Shown here in pieces: positions 7,362-13,981 of a DNA stretch of 13,981 nucleotides; positions within the stretch are counted from its first letter, which is position 1, and each line of letters starts with the position of its first letter. Below the pieces are notes generated by a model, which was given only the letters and a program-made list of their open reading frames with translations, searched no databases and was not told where the DNA came from. The stretch comes from Thioalkalivibrio sp. (GTDB lineage Bacteria; Pseudomonadota; Gammaproteobacteria; Ectothiorhodospirales; Ectothiorhodospiraceae), in contig SLHN01000010.1 in NCBI GenBank assembly GCA_007136145.1, positions 1 to 13,981 of the forward strand. Direction: 5' to 3'. The position numbers and the translations under genes are program-made.

Positions 7362-7399
7362 GGTGTCGGGCACAATGCGCTTCGTCGCCAGGAACGCAG

Positions 7400-9487
7400 T
7401 TGCGGGTTCTGCTCCCACGCAGGGACCCGCGGTCCCGTCGCTCTTTGTTGTCAGGCGTCTTCCTTTCCGCCGTGTTGCCCGCGGCGTCGGTTCCCGCGCA
7501 GGAGCTGCTGGAGCCGATCACCGTAACGGTTACCACGCCGCGTCTGTCCATGCCGCTGAGCGATCTTCCCGCGGCGGTCGACGTGGTGAGTGCCGACGAC
7601 GCAACCCAGGGGCGACAGGGCCTGCAGATGGACGAGGCCCTGAATCGAATCCCCGGAGTGTTCGCGCAGAACCGCTACAACTTTGCTCAGGATGTACGCC
7701 TTTCCATCCGCGGGTTCGGTGCCCGTGCCCCGTTCGGCATTCGCGGGCTGCGGATTCTGCAGGACGGCATCCCCGAGACGACGCCCGATGGGCAATCGCA
7801 GGTGGATGCGATCGACCTGCTCAACGCAGGTTCAATCGAGGTGCTTCGTGGGCCGAACGCAGCTCTTTACGGGAATGCCACCGGGGGCGTGGTGGCCATC
7901 TCGACTCGCGACGGCAGCGACCCGCACGGGCATGGGGGCGGCATGTTACGCGGCAGCCATGGTTTCCAGCGTCTCGAAGCCACCAGCGAAGGTCGGTTTG
8001 CCTCGGATTCCTACTCGCTGACCCTGAGCGATCTGCGTTTCGACGGCTACCGTGACCAGTCCCGCGCGGAGAAACGGTTACTCCGCCTCCACACGGCACA
8101 GGCGTTCGAATCGGGTGACCTGAATCTCCACCTGCGCTATCTGGACGCCCCGCTGACCGAGGATCCCGGCGCACTGACTCGGGCCGAAATCGAAGCCGAC
8201 CGTCGTGCCGCGGCGCCGCTGGCGTTGCGGCTGGACAGTCGACAATCCGCCGAACAGCTAACACTGGGCGCACAGTGGCGACAGCCGCTGGGGCAGGGCA
8301 GGCTCAGGCTGGGCGTGTTCAAGACCCACCGTGACTATGCCCAGCAACTTCCGTTCTTCGGCAGCAGTCAGGTGGCGTATGAGCGTGACTTCCATGGCCT
8401 GAATCTCGGTTACGAGCGCGACTTCGGTCCGACCCGGGCGCTGTTCGGCCTGGACCTGGAACAGCAGCGGGACGACAGGACTCGAAACTGCATCAACGCT
8501 GCCCTCCAGGCATCCTGCAACCCGCCCGGTGAGCCGATGGCCGGCCCCTTGGCACTGGATCAACGAGAAAAAGCCCGCACTCGCGGTGTCTTCGTGCAGA
8601 CCGACACTCTGCTTGGTGATCATTGGAATCTGGCGCTTGGCCTGCGTCACGACCGGATCCGTTTCGAGATTGACGACCGTCTTCGGGTCGGGGGCGAGGA
8701 TCTTTCCGGCCGGCGGGTCTACGACGAGACGAGTGCGAGCGCCGGATTGATCTGGCATTGGCGGCCCGGTCAGCAGGCCTTCATCAATGCAGCCACGGCG
8801 TTCGAGACCCCGACCTTTACCGAGTTCGCCAATCCTGCGGGTACCGGTGGTTTCAACCCCGACCTGGAGCCACAGCGCGCGCGCAGTATGGAATTGGGCG
8901 TGCGCGGCGAGGTGGGCATCCTCAGCTATGACGTGACCGCGTACGCAGCCCGAGTGCGCGACGAACTGGTACCGTTTCAATTGGAAGAAGGTGGTCGAAA
9001 CTTCTACCGTAACGCCGGCCGAACCGCCCGTGAAGGGCTGGAGATCGGACTGGATCTCCGGCCGCACCCGGAATGGAATCTGCGTGCGGCGGTCAGTCTG
9101 AACGACTTCCGCTATCGGGAATTCGTCGTCGGCGGTGAACGCCAGGACGGCAACCGTCTGCCCGGCCTGCCCCGGGAACAACTGTTTCTCGAAGCGGCCT
9201 GGCGCGACGGCAGCCGGTTCGCGATTGCCGACCTGCTCTTTACCGGCGACCGCTTTGCCGATGATGCCAATACCGTTCGGGTCGATTCGCAGGCTTTGTT
9301 GAATGCCCGTATCGGCAGGCACTGGTACCAAGGGCCGCTGCGCGCGGAAGGCTTTTTCGCGGTGAATAACCTGCTGGATGCCGACACGATCGATAACCTG
9401 CGCATCAACGCCAATTTCGGACGTTATTTTGAATCCGCTCCGGGGCGTAGCTTCCTTGTGGGGGTGCGCCTCTACTACCGCCCCTGA
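7400..9487 (+). CDS. TonB-dependent outer-membrane receptor, YncD/PqqU-like
   Basis: This is an outer-membrane beta-barrel transporter of about 695 residues, energised by TonB-ExbBD. A signal peptide (RRSLLSGVFLSAVLPAASVPAQ) is followed by a TonB-box-like EPITVTVTT at about 38-46. The plug has the features SIRGFGARAPFGIRGLRILQDGIP, TPDGQSQVDAIDL and IEVLRGPNAALYGNATGGVV. These closely resemble E. coli YncD, also called PqqU and implicated in pyrroloquinoline quinone uptake. The rest reads as alternating barrel strands ending in FLVGVRLYYRP. The ligand cannot be read from sequence, and siderophore or another cofactor remains possible. There is no ATG in frame. TTG 7400 is preferred because AGGA (7390-7393) is 6 nt upstream, while a GTG start at 7355 or 7358 would overlap the preceding gene. 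The start is uncertain. Confidence 0.88.
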   Translation: MRVLLPRRDPRSRRSLLSGVFLSAVLPAASVPAQELLEPITVTVTTPRLSMPLSDLPAAVDVVSADDATQGRQGLQMDEALNRIPGVFAQNRYNFAQDVRLSIRGFGARAPFGIRGLRILQDGIPETTPDGQSQVDAIDLLNAGSIEVLRGPNAALYGNATGGVVAISTRDGSDPHGHGGGMLRGSHGFQRLEATSEGRFASDSYSLTLSDLRFDGYRDQSRAEKRLLRLHTAQAFESGDLNLHLRYLDAPLTEDPGALTRAEIEADRRAAAPLALRLDSRQSAEQLTLGAQWRQPLGQGRLRLGVFKTHRDYAQQLPFFGSSQVAYERDFHGLNLGYERDFGPTRALFGLDLEQQRDDRTRNCINAALQASCNPPGEPMAGPLALDQREKARTRGVFVQTDTLLGDHWNLALGLRHDRIRFEIDDRLRVGGEDLSGRRVYDETSASAGLIWHWRPGQQAFINAATAFETPTFTEFANPAGTGGFNPDLEPQRARSMELGVRGEVGILSYDVTAYAARVRDELVPFQLEEGGRNFYRNAGRTAREGLEIGLDLRPHPEWNLRAAVSLNDFRYREFVVGGERQDGNRLPGLPREQLFLEAAWRDGSRFAIADLLFTGDRFADDANTVRVDSQALLNARIGRHWYQGPLRAEGFFAVNNLLDADTIDNLRINANFGRYFESAPGRSFLVGVRLYYRP

Positions 9488-9742
9488 ACTCGGAAGCGAG
9501 CGGACGGTGCTGTTCCCCCGCGTTGCAGCGACCTCTGGCTAGGCTCCTCATCGCCTATTGCTGCTGCAAGCCGCTCCAGTGCTTGCCAAGCGGAAACCTA
9601 CCATCGGAGCTTGCCCGCGGACGCCGCACTGCGCGCGGATTCCCTTGGCCCATCGTTGTCCCCCAGCACTATGTTCGTGGGCGAGGTCCGGCCAAAGGAT
9701 CCGGGCCGGGCGATCTCCGCCTGCCCAAGATGGGCGCGAATC

Positions 9743-10279
9743 CTACGGTCTCCCTGGAAGCACCCCTGCTCTGGCCAGTGCCTCGCGCCAAAGGGCCAGC
9801 TTGGATTCCACATCGATCCGGGCGTTGGCCGGACTGGTTGACGGCAGACGTACCGCCGGAAGGCCCAGTTGCTCGATTTCCCCGATGCGCCGCGCACTTT
9901 CCGCGCCATTGTGAATCACCAGACGCAGATCCGGTGCCATTACCCGGAGGGTGTTGAGATCGTTGAGCACGGGTGAGCGAATCGCGGAGTCGAGGCTGCC
10001 ATGGCGCAGACAGCTCGCATAGACATCCCAGAGCCCGATGCGATGATCAAGCAGGCAGCGCGTCCGCTCTGCGTAGGACTGACTGGGTAGCGGGTGCTGC
10101 AACAGTCTGCCCATGATGGACCAGAACTGATTGCGGGGATGCGCATAGTATTCTCGTGCCCGGAGTGAAGCGGTTCCGGGAAAGCTGCCCAGAATCACGA
10201 CCTGGGAATCGTGCCGGAGTAATGGCGGCATCGCAGTCAGCGGCGCGCCGTTGCCTTGCGGCGGAGTGCCTGGAGACAT
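9743..10279 (-). CDS. DNA-deoxyinosine glycosylase (hypoxanthine-DNA glycosylase, UDG superfamily family 6)
   Basis: This 178-residue predicted base-excision-repair enzyme removes deaminated bases (hypoxanthine from deoxyinosine) from DNA. The diagnostic motif near the N-terminus is VVILGSFPGTASLRAREYYAHPRNQFW, with the GSFPG loop and the YYAHPRN segment at about residues 28-49. The central LWDVYASCLRHGSLDSAI and the C-terminal LPSTSPANA correspond to further superfamily motifs (the S-P-A-N loop lies near the DNA-binding site). The preceding zur stop is 27 bp upstream on the same strand, so the two may be co-transcribed. The start is uncertain: ATG at 10279 or ATG at 10231, neither with a clear ribosome-binding site. 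It is convergent with the TonB receptor. The 255 bp between them (9488-9742) show no gene or clear terminator. Confidence 0.85.
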   Translation of the reverse strand: MSPGTPPQGNGAPLTAMPPLLRHDSQVVILGSFPGTASLRAREYYAHPRNQFWSIMGRLLQHPLPSQSYAERTRCLLDHRIGLWDVYASCLRHGSLDSAIRSPVLNDLNTLRVMAPDLRLVIHNGAESARRIGEIEQLGLPAVRLPSTSPANARIDVESKLALWREALARAGVLPGRP

Positions 10280-10306
10280 CGGTGGGGTCGCTCAGGGCTC
10301 GGGAGT

Positions 10307-10780
10307 TCAGAGAGTCGCGCCCGGTTTCCTGCCGGCGCGTTGGCAGTCCCTGCAGAGACCATGCAGCTCGACGACCTTGGCGCTGATGGCGAAACCTTGA
10401 TTCTCGGCTGCGTGATCGAGCGCGAGACTGATGTTTTCGAGATGCATCTCCTGAATGTGCCCGCACGCACGGCAAAGCATCAGCAGGGTTTCGTGGGCCT
10501 CGCCCGGGTGATTGCACGCGACAAACCCGTTCAGGCTCTCGATGCGGTGGATGAAACCCTGTTCGAGCAGGAAAGCCAGGCTGCGGTAGACCGTGGGTGG
10601 TTTGATACTGTGGTCAGCGGAACTGAGGTTGTGGATCAAATCGTAGGCCTTGATTACTCCGTCGGTCCGCAATACCTGTTCCAGGATGCGACGGCGCAGA
10701 GCGGTAAGACGCACGCCGCGTCTGGAGCAGACGCGTTCCGCGGTATCGAGCGCATCCATGGTTTGCCTCGTGGCCATCAT
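10307..10780 (-). CDS. zur: Fur-family zinc uptake regulator Zur
   Basis: This 157-residue metal-dependent repressor most resembles Zur among the Fur family. Matching stretches include RRGVRLTALRRRIL, AYDLIHNL and the DNA-recognition helix region KPPTVYRSLAFLLEQGFIHRIESLN, which is very close to E. coli Zur. The C-terminal half has the zinc-binding CRACGH (CxxC) and HGLCRDC (CxxC) motifs plus the histidine-rich HPGEAHE. Zinc-loaded Zur normally represses znuABC and other zinc-acquisition genes. None are in this window, so its targets are not visible here. ATG 10780 is chosen over longer in-frame starts because AGGAG lies 7 nt upstream. A 19-bp palindrome 31 bp upstream could be its operator. 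Confidence 0.88.
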   Translation of the reverse strand: MMATRQTMDALDTAERVCSRRGVRLTALRRRILEQVLRTDGVIKAYDLIHNLSSADHSIKPPTVYRSLAFLLEQGFIHRIESLNGFVACNHPGEAHETLLMLCRACGHIQEMHLENISLALDHAAENQGFAISAKVVELHGLCRDCQRAGRKPGATL

Positions 10781-10787
10781 CGAGTGA

Positions 10788-10792
10788 CTCCT
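10788..10792 (-). promoter_or_regulatory. Ribosome-binding site of zur
   Basis: AGGAG on the minus strand, 7 nt before the ATG at 10780, supports MMATRQ as the N-terminus. It argues against the 30-residue upstream extension, which is cysteine/arginine-rich and unlike Fur proteins. Confidence 0.7.
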
Positions 10793-10810
10793 GACGATCG
10801 AATTACCCTT

Positions 10811-10829
10811 GCAGCATACCCGATGCTGC
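10811..10829. promoter_or_regulatory. Perfect palindrome upstream of zur, possible operator or 5'-UTR hairpin
   Basis: GCAGCAT (10811-10817) and ATGCTGC (10823-10829) are perfect 7-bp arms around ACCCG, 31 bp upstream of the zur start codon. The sequence does not match the enterobacterial Zur box (GTTATAnTATAAC), so autoregulation is only an inference. Confidence 0.4.
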
Positions 10830-10882
10830 GACGAGCACGGGAACCGACGGGTGTCAGGGTGCTCGCGCAATCATCGGGTTCC

Positions 10883-10896
10883 ATGACATGGATCAT
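10883..10896. promoter_or_regulatory. FNR/DNR-like dyad
   Basis: ATGACATGGATCAT matches the FNR/DNR consensus TTGATnnnnATCAA at 7 of its 10 defined positions. It lies 103 bp upstream of zur and 185 bp upstream of a possible small ORF. No confident target gene is nearby, so it may be chance. Confidence 0.25.
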
Positions 10897-11080
10897 GCTT
10901 TTCTGGAGCCATGAATTCTAGACTGCTTGCCGTTATCGACGGGTAAGCTTGCCTTTGTTCCCGGTATCGCTCGGTTCCGGCAACTGTCGATGTCCCATGG
11001 TTGCGGCACGGTGTTTATTCTGTCAGGCTCTGCGACCAGGCGCCAAAGCGACTTCAGTTTGGATTATGTGGAGATCAGCG

Positions 11081-11194
11081 TTGAAAATCTTTCGTTCCGG
11101 TCGTTTCAAAGATTGCTCCGTGTGCGTACTGACCCTGGCCATCGTTGCGGGTGCACCGATCATGGCCTCGGTCAGCGTAATGCTGTTCTTCTGA
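11081..11194 (+). CDS. Possible small membrane protein (37 residues)
   Basis: A TTG start preceded by GGAG (11070-11073, 7 nt spacing) opens a short frame beginning MKIFRSGRFKDCSVCV. It ends in a hydrophobic helix (LTLAIVAGAPIMASVSVMLFF) at the stop codon: basic N-terminus, then one membrane span to the C-terminus. This layout is typical of small bacterial membrane proteins. The TTG start and short length make it uncertain, and I recognise no family. It stands alone in a region otherwise lacking coding signal. Confidence 0.3.
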   Translation: MKIFRSGRFKDCSVCVLTLAIVAGAPIMASVSVMLFF

Positions 11195-11657
11195 CGGGTT
11201 TTTCCCTTCGCGGTCGATTCTGGCCGAAAGTTCAGTATTCCACGGTTGTCCGGCGTCGATGCAGGCGTTTGGCCTCGTGGAACCACGCGAGCACTTCAGG
11301 CTCTGACGTCATTCACGCGGCGCTTGGACGTCACCTTCATGGGCCAGGTTCGGCCCGGTTCCCGCACACCTTGTCTTCAGGTGCGAGGCAATACTCGGCC
11401 GGCAATAATCCTTTCGGGATCGCCCGTTGGCTTCACAGCGTATTGCGCAACGTCGCGGGTCAGGCTATCCGCTATCCCACCGGCGAAGCAGGAGCATCTC
11501 AAGTCCGACAGGCCACCAGGTCCGACAGGTTGCTGGGGTCATGGCAGGTAACGCGAGAATCTCGCGTTGGCCCGATTCTCATGTCTGATATGCAGGAGAA
11601 CCAGGCCGCTATCGGCTATAAATAAAGGCTGCTTCTCTCGATGGCCCGGGATCGCCG
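11195..11657. other. 463-bp stretch without a supported gene
   Basis: Open frames here (such as one spanning 10927-11625) give arginine/serine/histidine-rich text without motifs and look like GC-rich shadows. Contents I can support are a 19-bp palindrome (11550-11568), a 10-bp direct repeat GTCCGACAGG at 11503 and 11520 (17-bp period), and an AT-rich TATAAAT at 11617-11623. The last could be a -10 element for the downstream transglycosylase, though no -35 is evident. Confidence 0.4.
11550..11568. promoter_or_regulatory. 19-bp perfect palindrome upstream of the lytic transglycosylase
   Basis: AACGCGAGAATCTCGCGTT has 9-bp perfect arms around a single central A, about 90 bp before the transglycosylase start. 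It could be a dimeric-regulator operator, or a hairpin in RNA. No known regulator consensus is recognised. Confidence 0.4.
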
Positions 11658-13760
11658 ATGCTTGCACGCTGGTTTGTAATGCTCACCTTGCTTTTTCTCG
11701 CTACGCCTGGCTGTGGGGAGCAGGGACCTGAAACACCGTCCCGAATGAGTATCGAGACCGGGGATCTCGATGTCCTTCTGGAGCGCGGCACGCTCCGGGT
11801 AATCGTCCCAGGTACCGCTCTTGGTGAACCATCCTTGCCACGAGCAGGCTCTCCAGTGGGGCAGCAGCGGGAGCTTGCCGAGGCTTTTGCCGTTTCGCTG
11901 GGACTGCGTCTCGAACTGGTGCCGGTGTTTCGCCTCAGTGAAATGCTGCCTTTGCTGGAGCAGGGCAAGGCAGATATCATAGCCGCGAACCTCACTGTGA
12001 CCGAAAGCCGGCGGCAGCGAGTGGATTTCTCGTTGGCCATCGATCATGTGCACGAGGTGGTACTCGTAGCGGCGGAGGACGAGAGCATCGGGTCGATCGA
12101 CGACCTCGCGGGGCGCAGGGTCATGGTCGATCAGGCAACTTCGTTCTGGGAGACCCTGGGCGCACTGCGGGCCGAACATCCTGAGATACACCTTCTTCCT
12201 GCTCTCGATCATTTCGATGACGAGACGACGCTGGATATGCTCGTTGCTGGCGAGATCGACGCCACGGTCCGTGACAGCAACATTGCCGAGATGTACCTGA
12301 GTTATCGCGACGATCTCCGTATCGCTTTCGCGCTCGGGGACCGGCAATCGATCGCCTGGGCGGTGCGTCCCGAAACTCCGCAGTTGCTTGCGGCGCTCAA
12401 TCGGTTCCTGACCACCGAGCAACTGACCCGTCCGCGCGAGGCCCGCTACCTCGACGACCTTCCCGGACTGCAGGCTCGGCGCACCCTGCGCATTCTTCTG
12501 CCCAACGCCGCCGCCTCCTATTTCCTTTGGCGTGGCGAACTCGTTGGATTCGAATACGAGTTCGCAAGGCGGTTTGCGGAGGAGCACCGGATGCGCCTTG
12601 AGGTGGTTGTGCCACCCCATCCGGACGTAGCGCTCGACTGGTTGGAGGAGGGACGTGCTGACATTGCCGGGGGATTCCTGGAACCCGGTATCATCGGGGA
12701 CTTGCATGACATAGCGTTCACGGATCCCTGGCATCACGCGCAGCCATACCTTGTCAGTCCGAATACCGCAGGAGCACTCACGGGCTGGGATGATCTGGCC
12801 GGTAGCACGGTTGCGGCTCCCCGCGAGAGCGTCCTGTGGAGTGAAATGGAGATCCTGTCGGGAGACCATGATTTTTCCCTGGTGCCGCTGCCGGGAACCG
12901 GTGGCGATCTCGAGGATGTGATCAACAGGCTCGTCGATGGAGAGTTCGATCATGCCGTGGCCGAGGCGCATCTGCTCGGGGTGGAGCTGGCTCGCCGTGA
13001 CGACATTGTTCGGCAGTTCGAGGTTGGTTCGCCAGTTCCTCATGCCTGGGCAGTGCACACGTCGAATGAGGCCCTGCTGACGGCCTTGAACGAGTTCTTT
13101 CGCAAGGAGCACCGCAGCACGTTCTACAACATTCTGTACCGACGCTATTTCGAGGACGAGCGCAGGATTCGCCGGCAGATGGATGAGCGGGTTCGCGCGA
13201 CCGGGCAGTTATCCCCATGGGATGACCTGGTGCGCCGCTACGCCGAGGCTCACGATTTCGACTGGCGCCTGATTGTTGCGCAGATGTATCACGAGAGTCG
13301 TTTTGATCCCGAGGCCCGTTCGACGATGGGTGCGGTCGGGCTCATGCAACTGATGCCGCGCACGGCCGAACAGGTCGGCGTGACGAACATAAAGAACCCC
13401 GCGGACAATATCCGTGGAGGTATCCTCTATCTCGACTGGGTGCGACAGCGTTTTCCCGAGGATCTTCCCGTCGCCGACCGGGTCTGGTTCACGCTTGCTG
13501 GCTACAACGCTGGGCTGGGGCACCTGATGGACGCACGCCGCCTGGCTGCCCAGAAGGGCTGGGATCAAGATCGCTGGTTCGACAATGTGGAGAAAGCGAT
13601 GCTGTTGCTGTCTCAGCGGAAGTACTTTTCCCAGGCGCGCCACGGTTATGTCCGGGGCAGCGAGCCGGTTGCGTATATCAATAACATCAGCGCTCTCTAC
13701 AAAGCCTATGTGCAACTGACCGAGGATCCGATCGTTCTCCTCGATGGCCATGCCGATTAG
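11658..13760 (+). CDS. MltF-like membrane-bound lytic murein transglycosylase with two solute-binding-protein domains
   Basis: This 700-residue envelope protein is predicted to cleave peptidoglycan glycan strands to 1,6-anhydromuramyl products. An N-terminal hydrophobic segment ends in ATPGC (Cys19), a loose lipobox suggesting an outer-membrane lipoprotein. Residues about 43-262 form a first SBP_bac_3-type domain (LERGTLRVIV, GKADIIAANLTVTESRRQRVDFS). Residues about 274-490 form a second (RRTLRILLPN, LVGFEYEFARRFAEE, GRADIAGGF). The SLT catalytic domain starts near 520 and has Glu546 in YHESRFDPEARS, GAVGLMQLMP and AGYNAGLGHL, all standard family motifs. E. coli MltF has 518 residues and one such sensor domain, so this copy has an extra domain. 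In MltF the regulatory domain binds muropeptides. Ligands here are unknown. GGGA at 11648-11651, 6 nt upstream, supports the start. Confidence 0.9.
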   Translation: MLARWFVMLTLLFLATPGCGEQGPETPSRMSIETGDLDVLLERGTLRVIVPGTALGEPSLPRAGSPVGQQRELAEAFAVSLGLRLELVPVFRLSEMLPLLEQGKADIIAANLTVTESRRQRVDFSLAIDHVHEVVLVAAEDESIGSIDDLAGRRVMVDQATSFWETLGALRAEHPEIHLLPALDHFDDETTLDMLVAGEIDATVRDSNIAEMYLSYRDDLRIAFALGDRQSIAWAVRPETPQLLAALNRFLTTEQLTRPREARYLDDLPGLQARRTLRILLPNAAASYFLWRGELVGFEYEFARRFAEEHRMRLEVVVPPHPDVALDWLEEGRADIAGGFLEPGIIGDLHDIAFTDPWHHAQPYLVSPNTAGALTGWDDLAGSTVAAPRESVLWSEMEILSGDHDFSLVPLPGTGGDLEDVINRLVDGEFDHAVAEAHLLGVELARRDDIVRQFEVGSPVPHAWAVHTSNEALLTALNEFFRKEHRSTFYNILYRRYFEDERRIRRQMDERVRATGQLSPWDDLVRRYAEAHDFDWRLIVAQMYHESRFDPEARSTMGAVGLMQLMPRTAEQVGVTNIKNPADNIRGGILYLDWVRQRFPEDLPVADRVWFTLAGYNAGLGHLMDARRLAAQKGWDQDRWFDNVEKAMLLLSQRKYFSQARHGYVRGSEPVAYINNISALYKAYVQLTEDPIVLLDGHAD

Positions 13761-13806
13761 CGCGAAACCTCCGCAGCGTGAGCGACTCTGCTCTGCTCTG
13801 CCTCGG

Positions 13807-13925
13807 TCGTCATTGCGAGCGCAGCGCGGCAATCCAAGCGGCGCCGTGAGAACGATCTCCGTCTGGATCGCCACGTCCCGCCACGCTGCGCTCGCGGCTA
13901 AAGGCTGCGCTCCTCGCGATGACGA
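13807..13925. repeat. Dispersed inverted-repeat element ('TCATTGCGAGCG' type)
   Basis: TCGTCATTGCGAG (13807-13819) is mirrored by CTCGCGATGACGA (13913-13925), with one mismatch (T to C) between arms. The interior includes GGCAATCCAAGCG and GGATCGCCACGTCCCGCC, and GCTGCGCTC occurs twice. This matches a repeat type commonly scattered between genes in many proteobacterial genomes. It encodes no protein I can support and starts 47 bp after the transglycosylase stop. The transcript could fold into a long hairpin and may act as a transcription end. Confidence 0.7.
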
Positions 13926-13981
13926 TGGTGTTCAAGGCCGCCCGCTCCAACGTGCGGAGTTTCCGTGCTAACTTTCATGAA

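Noticed and set aside
9523..9957. Plus-strand open frame overlapping the end of the DNA glycosylase gene
   Set aside because: It overlaps a motif-supported gene on the other strand and has low-complexity Pro/Arg-rich text.
10927..11625. Plus-strand open frame of 232 codons in the gene-poor region
   Set aside because: It has no ribosome-binding site or recognisable motif, and its Ser/Arg/His-rich composition is typical of shadow frames.

Overview
The window is chromosomal DNA from a high-GC proteobacterium. A gammaproteobacterium is most likely, possibly near the Chromatiales/Ectothiorhodospiraceae or pseudomonads. The evidence is the split class II ribonucleotide reductase (NrdJa + NrdJb, as in Pseudomonas), an enterobacterial-type Zur regulator, a YncD-like TonB-dependent receptor and an MltF-like lytic transglycosylase. 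The taxonomic placement is an inference from protein families only. No tRNA, rRNA, CRISPR array, transposase or phage gene was seen.

Layout. Positions 1-108 look like the 3' end of an unidentified gene. They are followed by a phosphohexomutase (198-1739) and a small exported GlcG/HbpS-type protein (1866-2375). A 304-bp intergenic stretch then carries two tandem NrdR-box-like operators (2557-2603) in front of a two-gene ribonucleotide reductase operon: nrdJa (2680-5913) and nrdJb (5929-6642). nrdJa is interrupted by an in-frame 377-residue LAGLIDADG intein (3601-4731). Next come an unknown membrane-anchored, methionine-rich coiled-coil protein (6723-7361) and a TonB-dependent outer-membrane receptor (7400-9487). 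On the minus strand, convergent with these, lie a family 6 (hypoxanthine/deoxyinosine) DNA glycosylase (9743-10279) and zur (10307-10780). About 880 bp with no convincing large gene follows (10781-11657). It holds palindromes and one possible 37-residue membrane peptide. The window ends with a lytic transglycosylase that has a duplicated solute-binding-protein domain (11658-13760) and a dispersed inverted-repeat element of the 'TCATTGCGAGCG' type (13807-13925).

How it works together. The core is DNA precursor synthesis. NrdJa/NrdJb reduce ribonucleotides with adenosylcobalamin, and the paired boxes predict repression by NrdR when dNTP/ATP levels are high. The most striking feature is the intein. 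It sits immediately before the cysteine that aligns with the thiyl-radical cysteine of ribonucleotide reductases, so the enzyme cannot be active until the intein splices out. The splicing nucleophile Cys+1 then becomes the radical cysteine. The homing-endonuclease part carries an Asp-to-Asn change in its second LAGLIDADG motif and is probably inactive or weakened. The flanking genes (sugar phosphate metabolism, envelope, uptake, repair, zinc control) show no clear functional tie to this operon.
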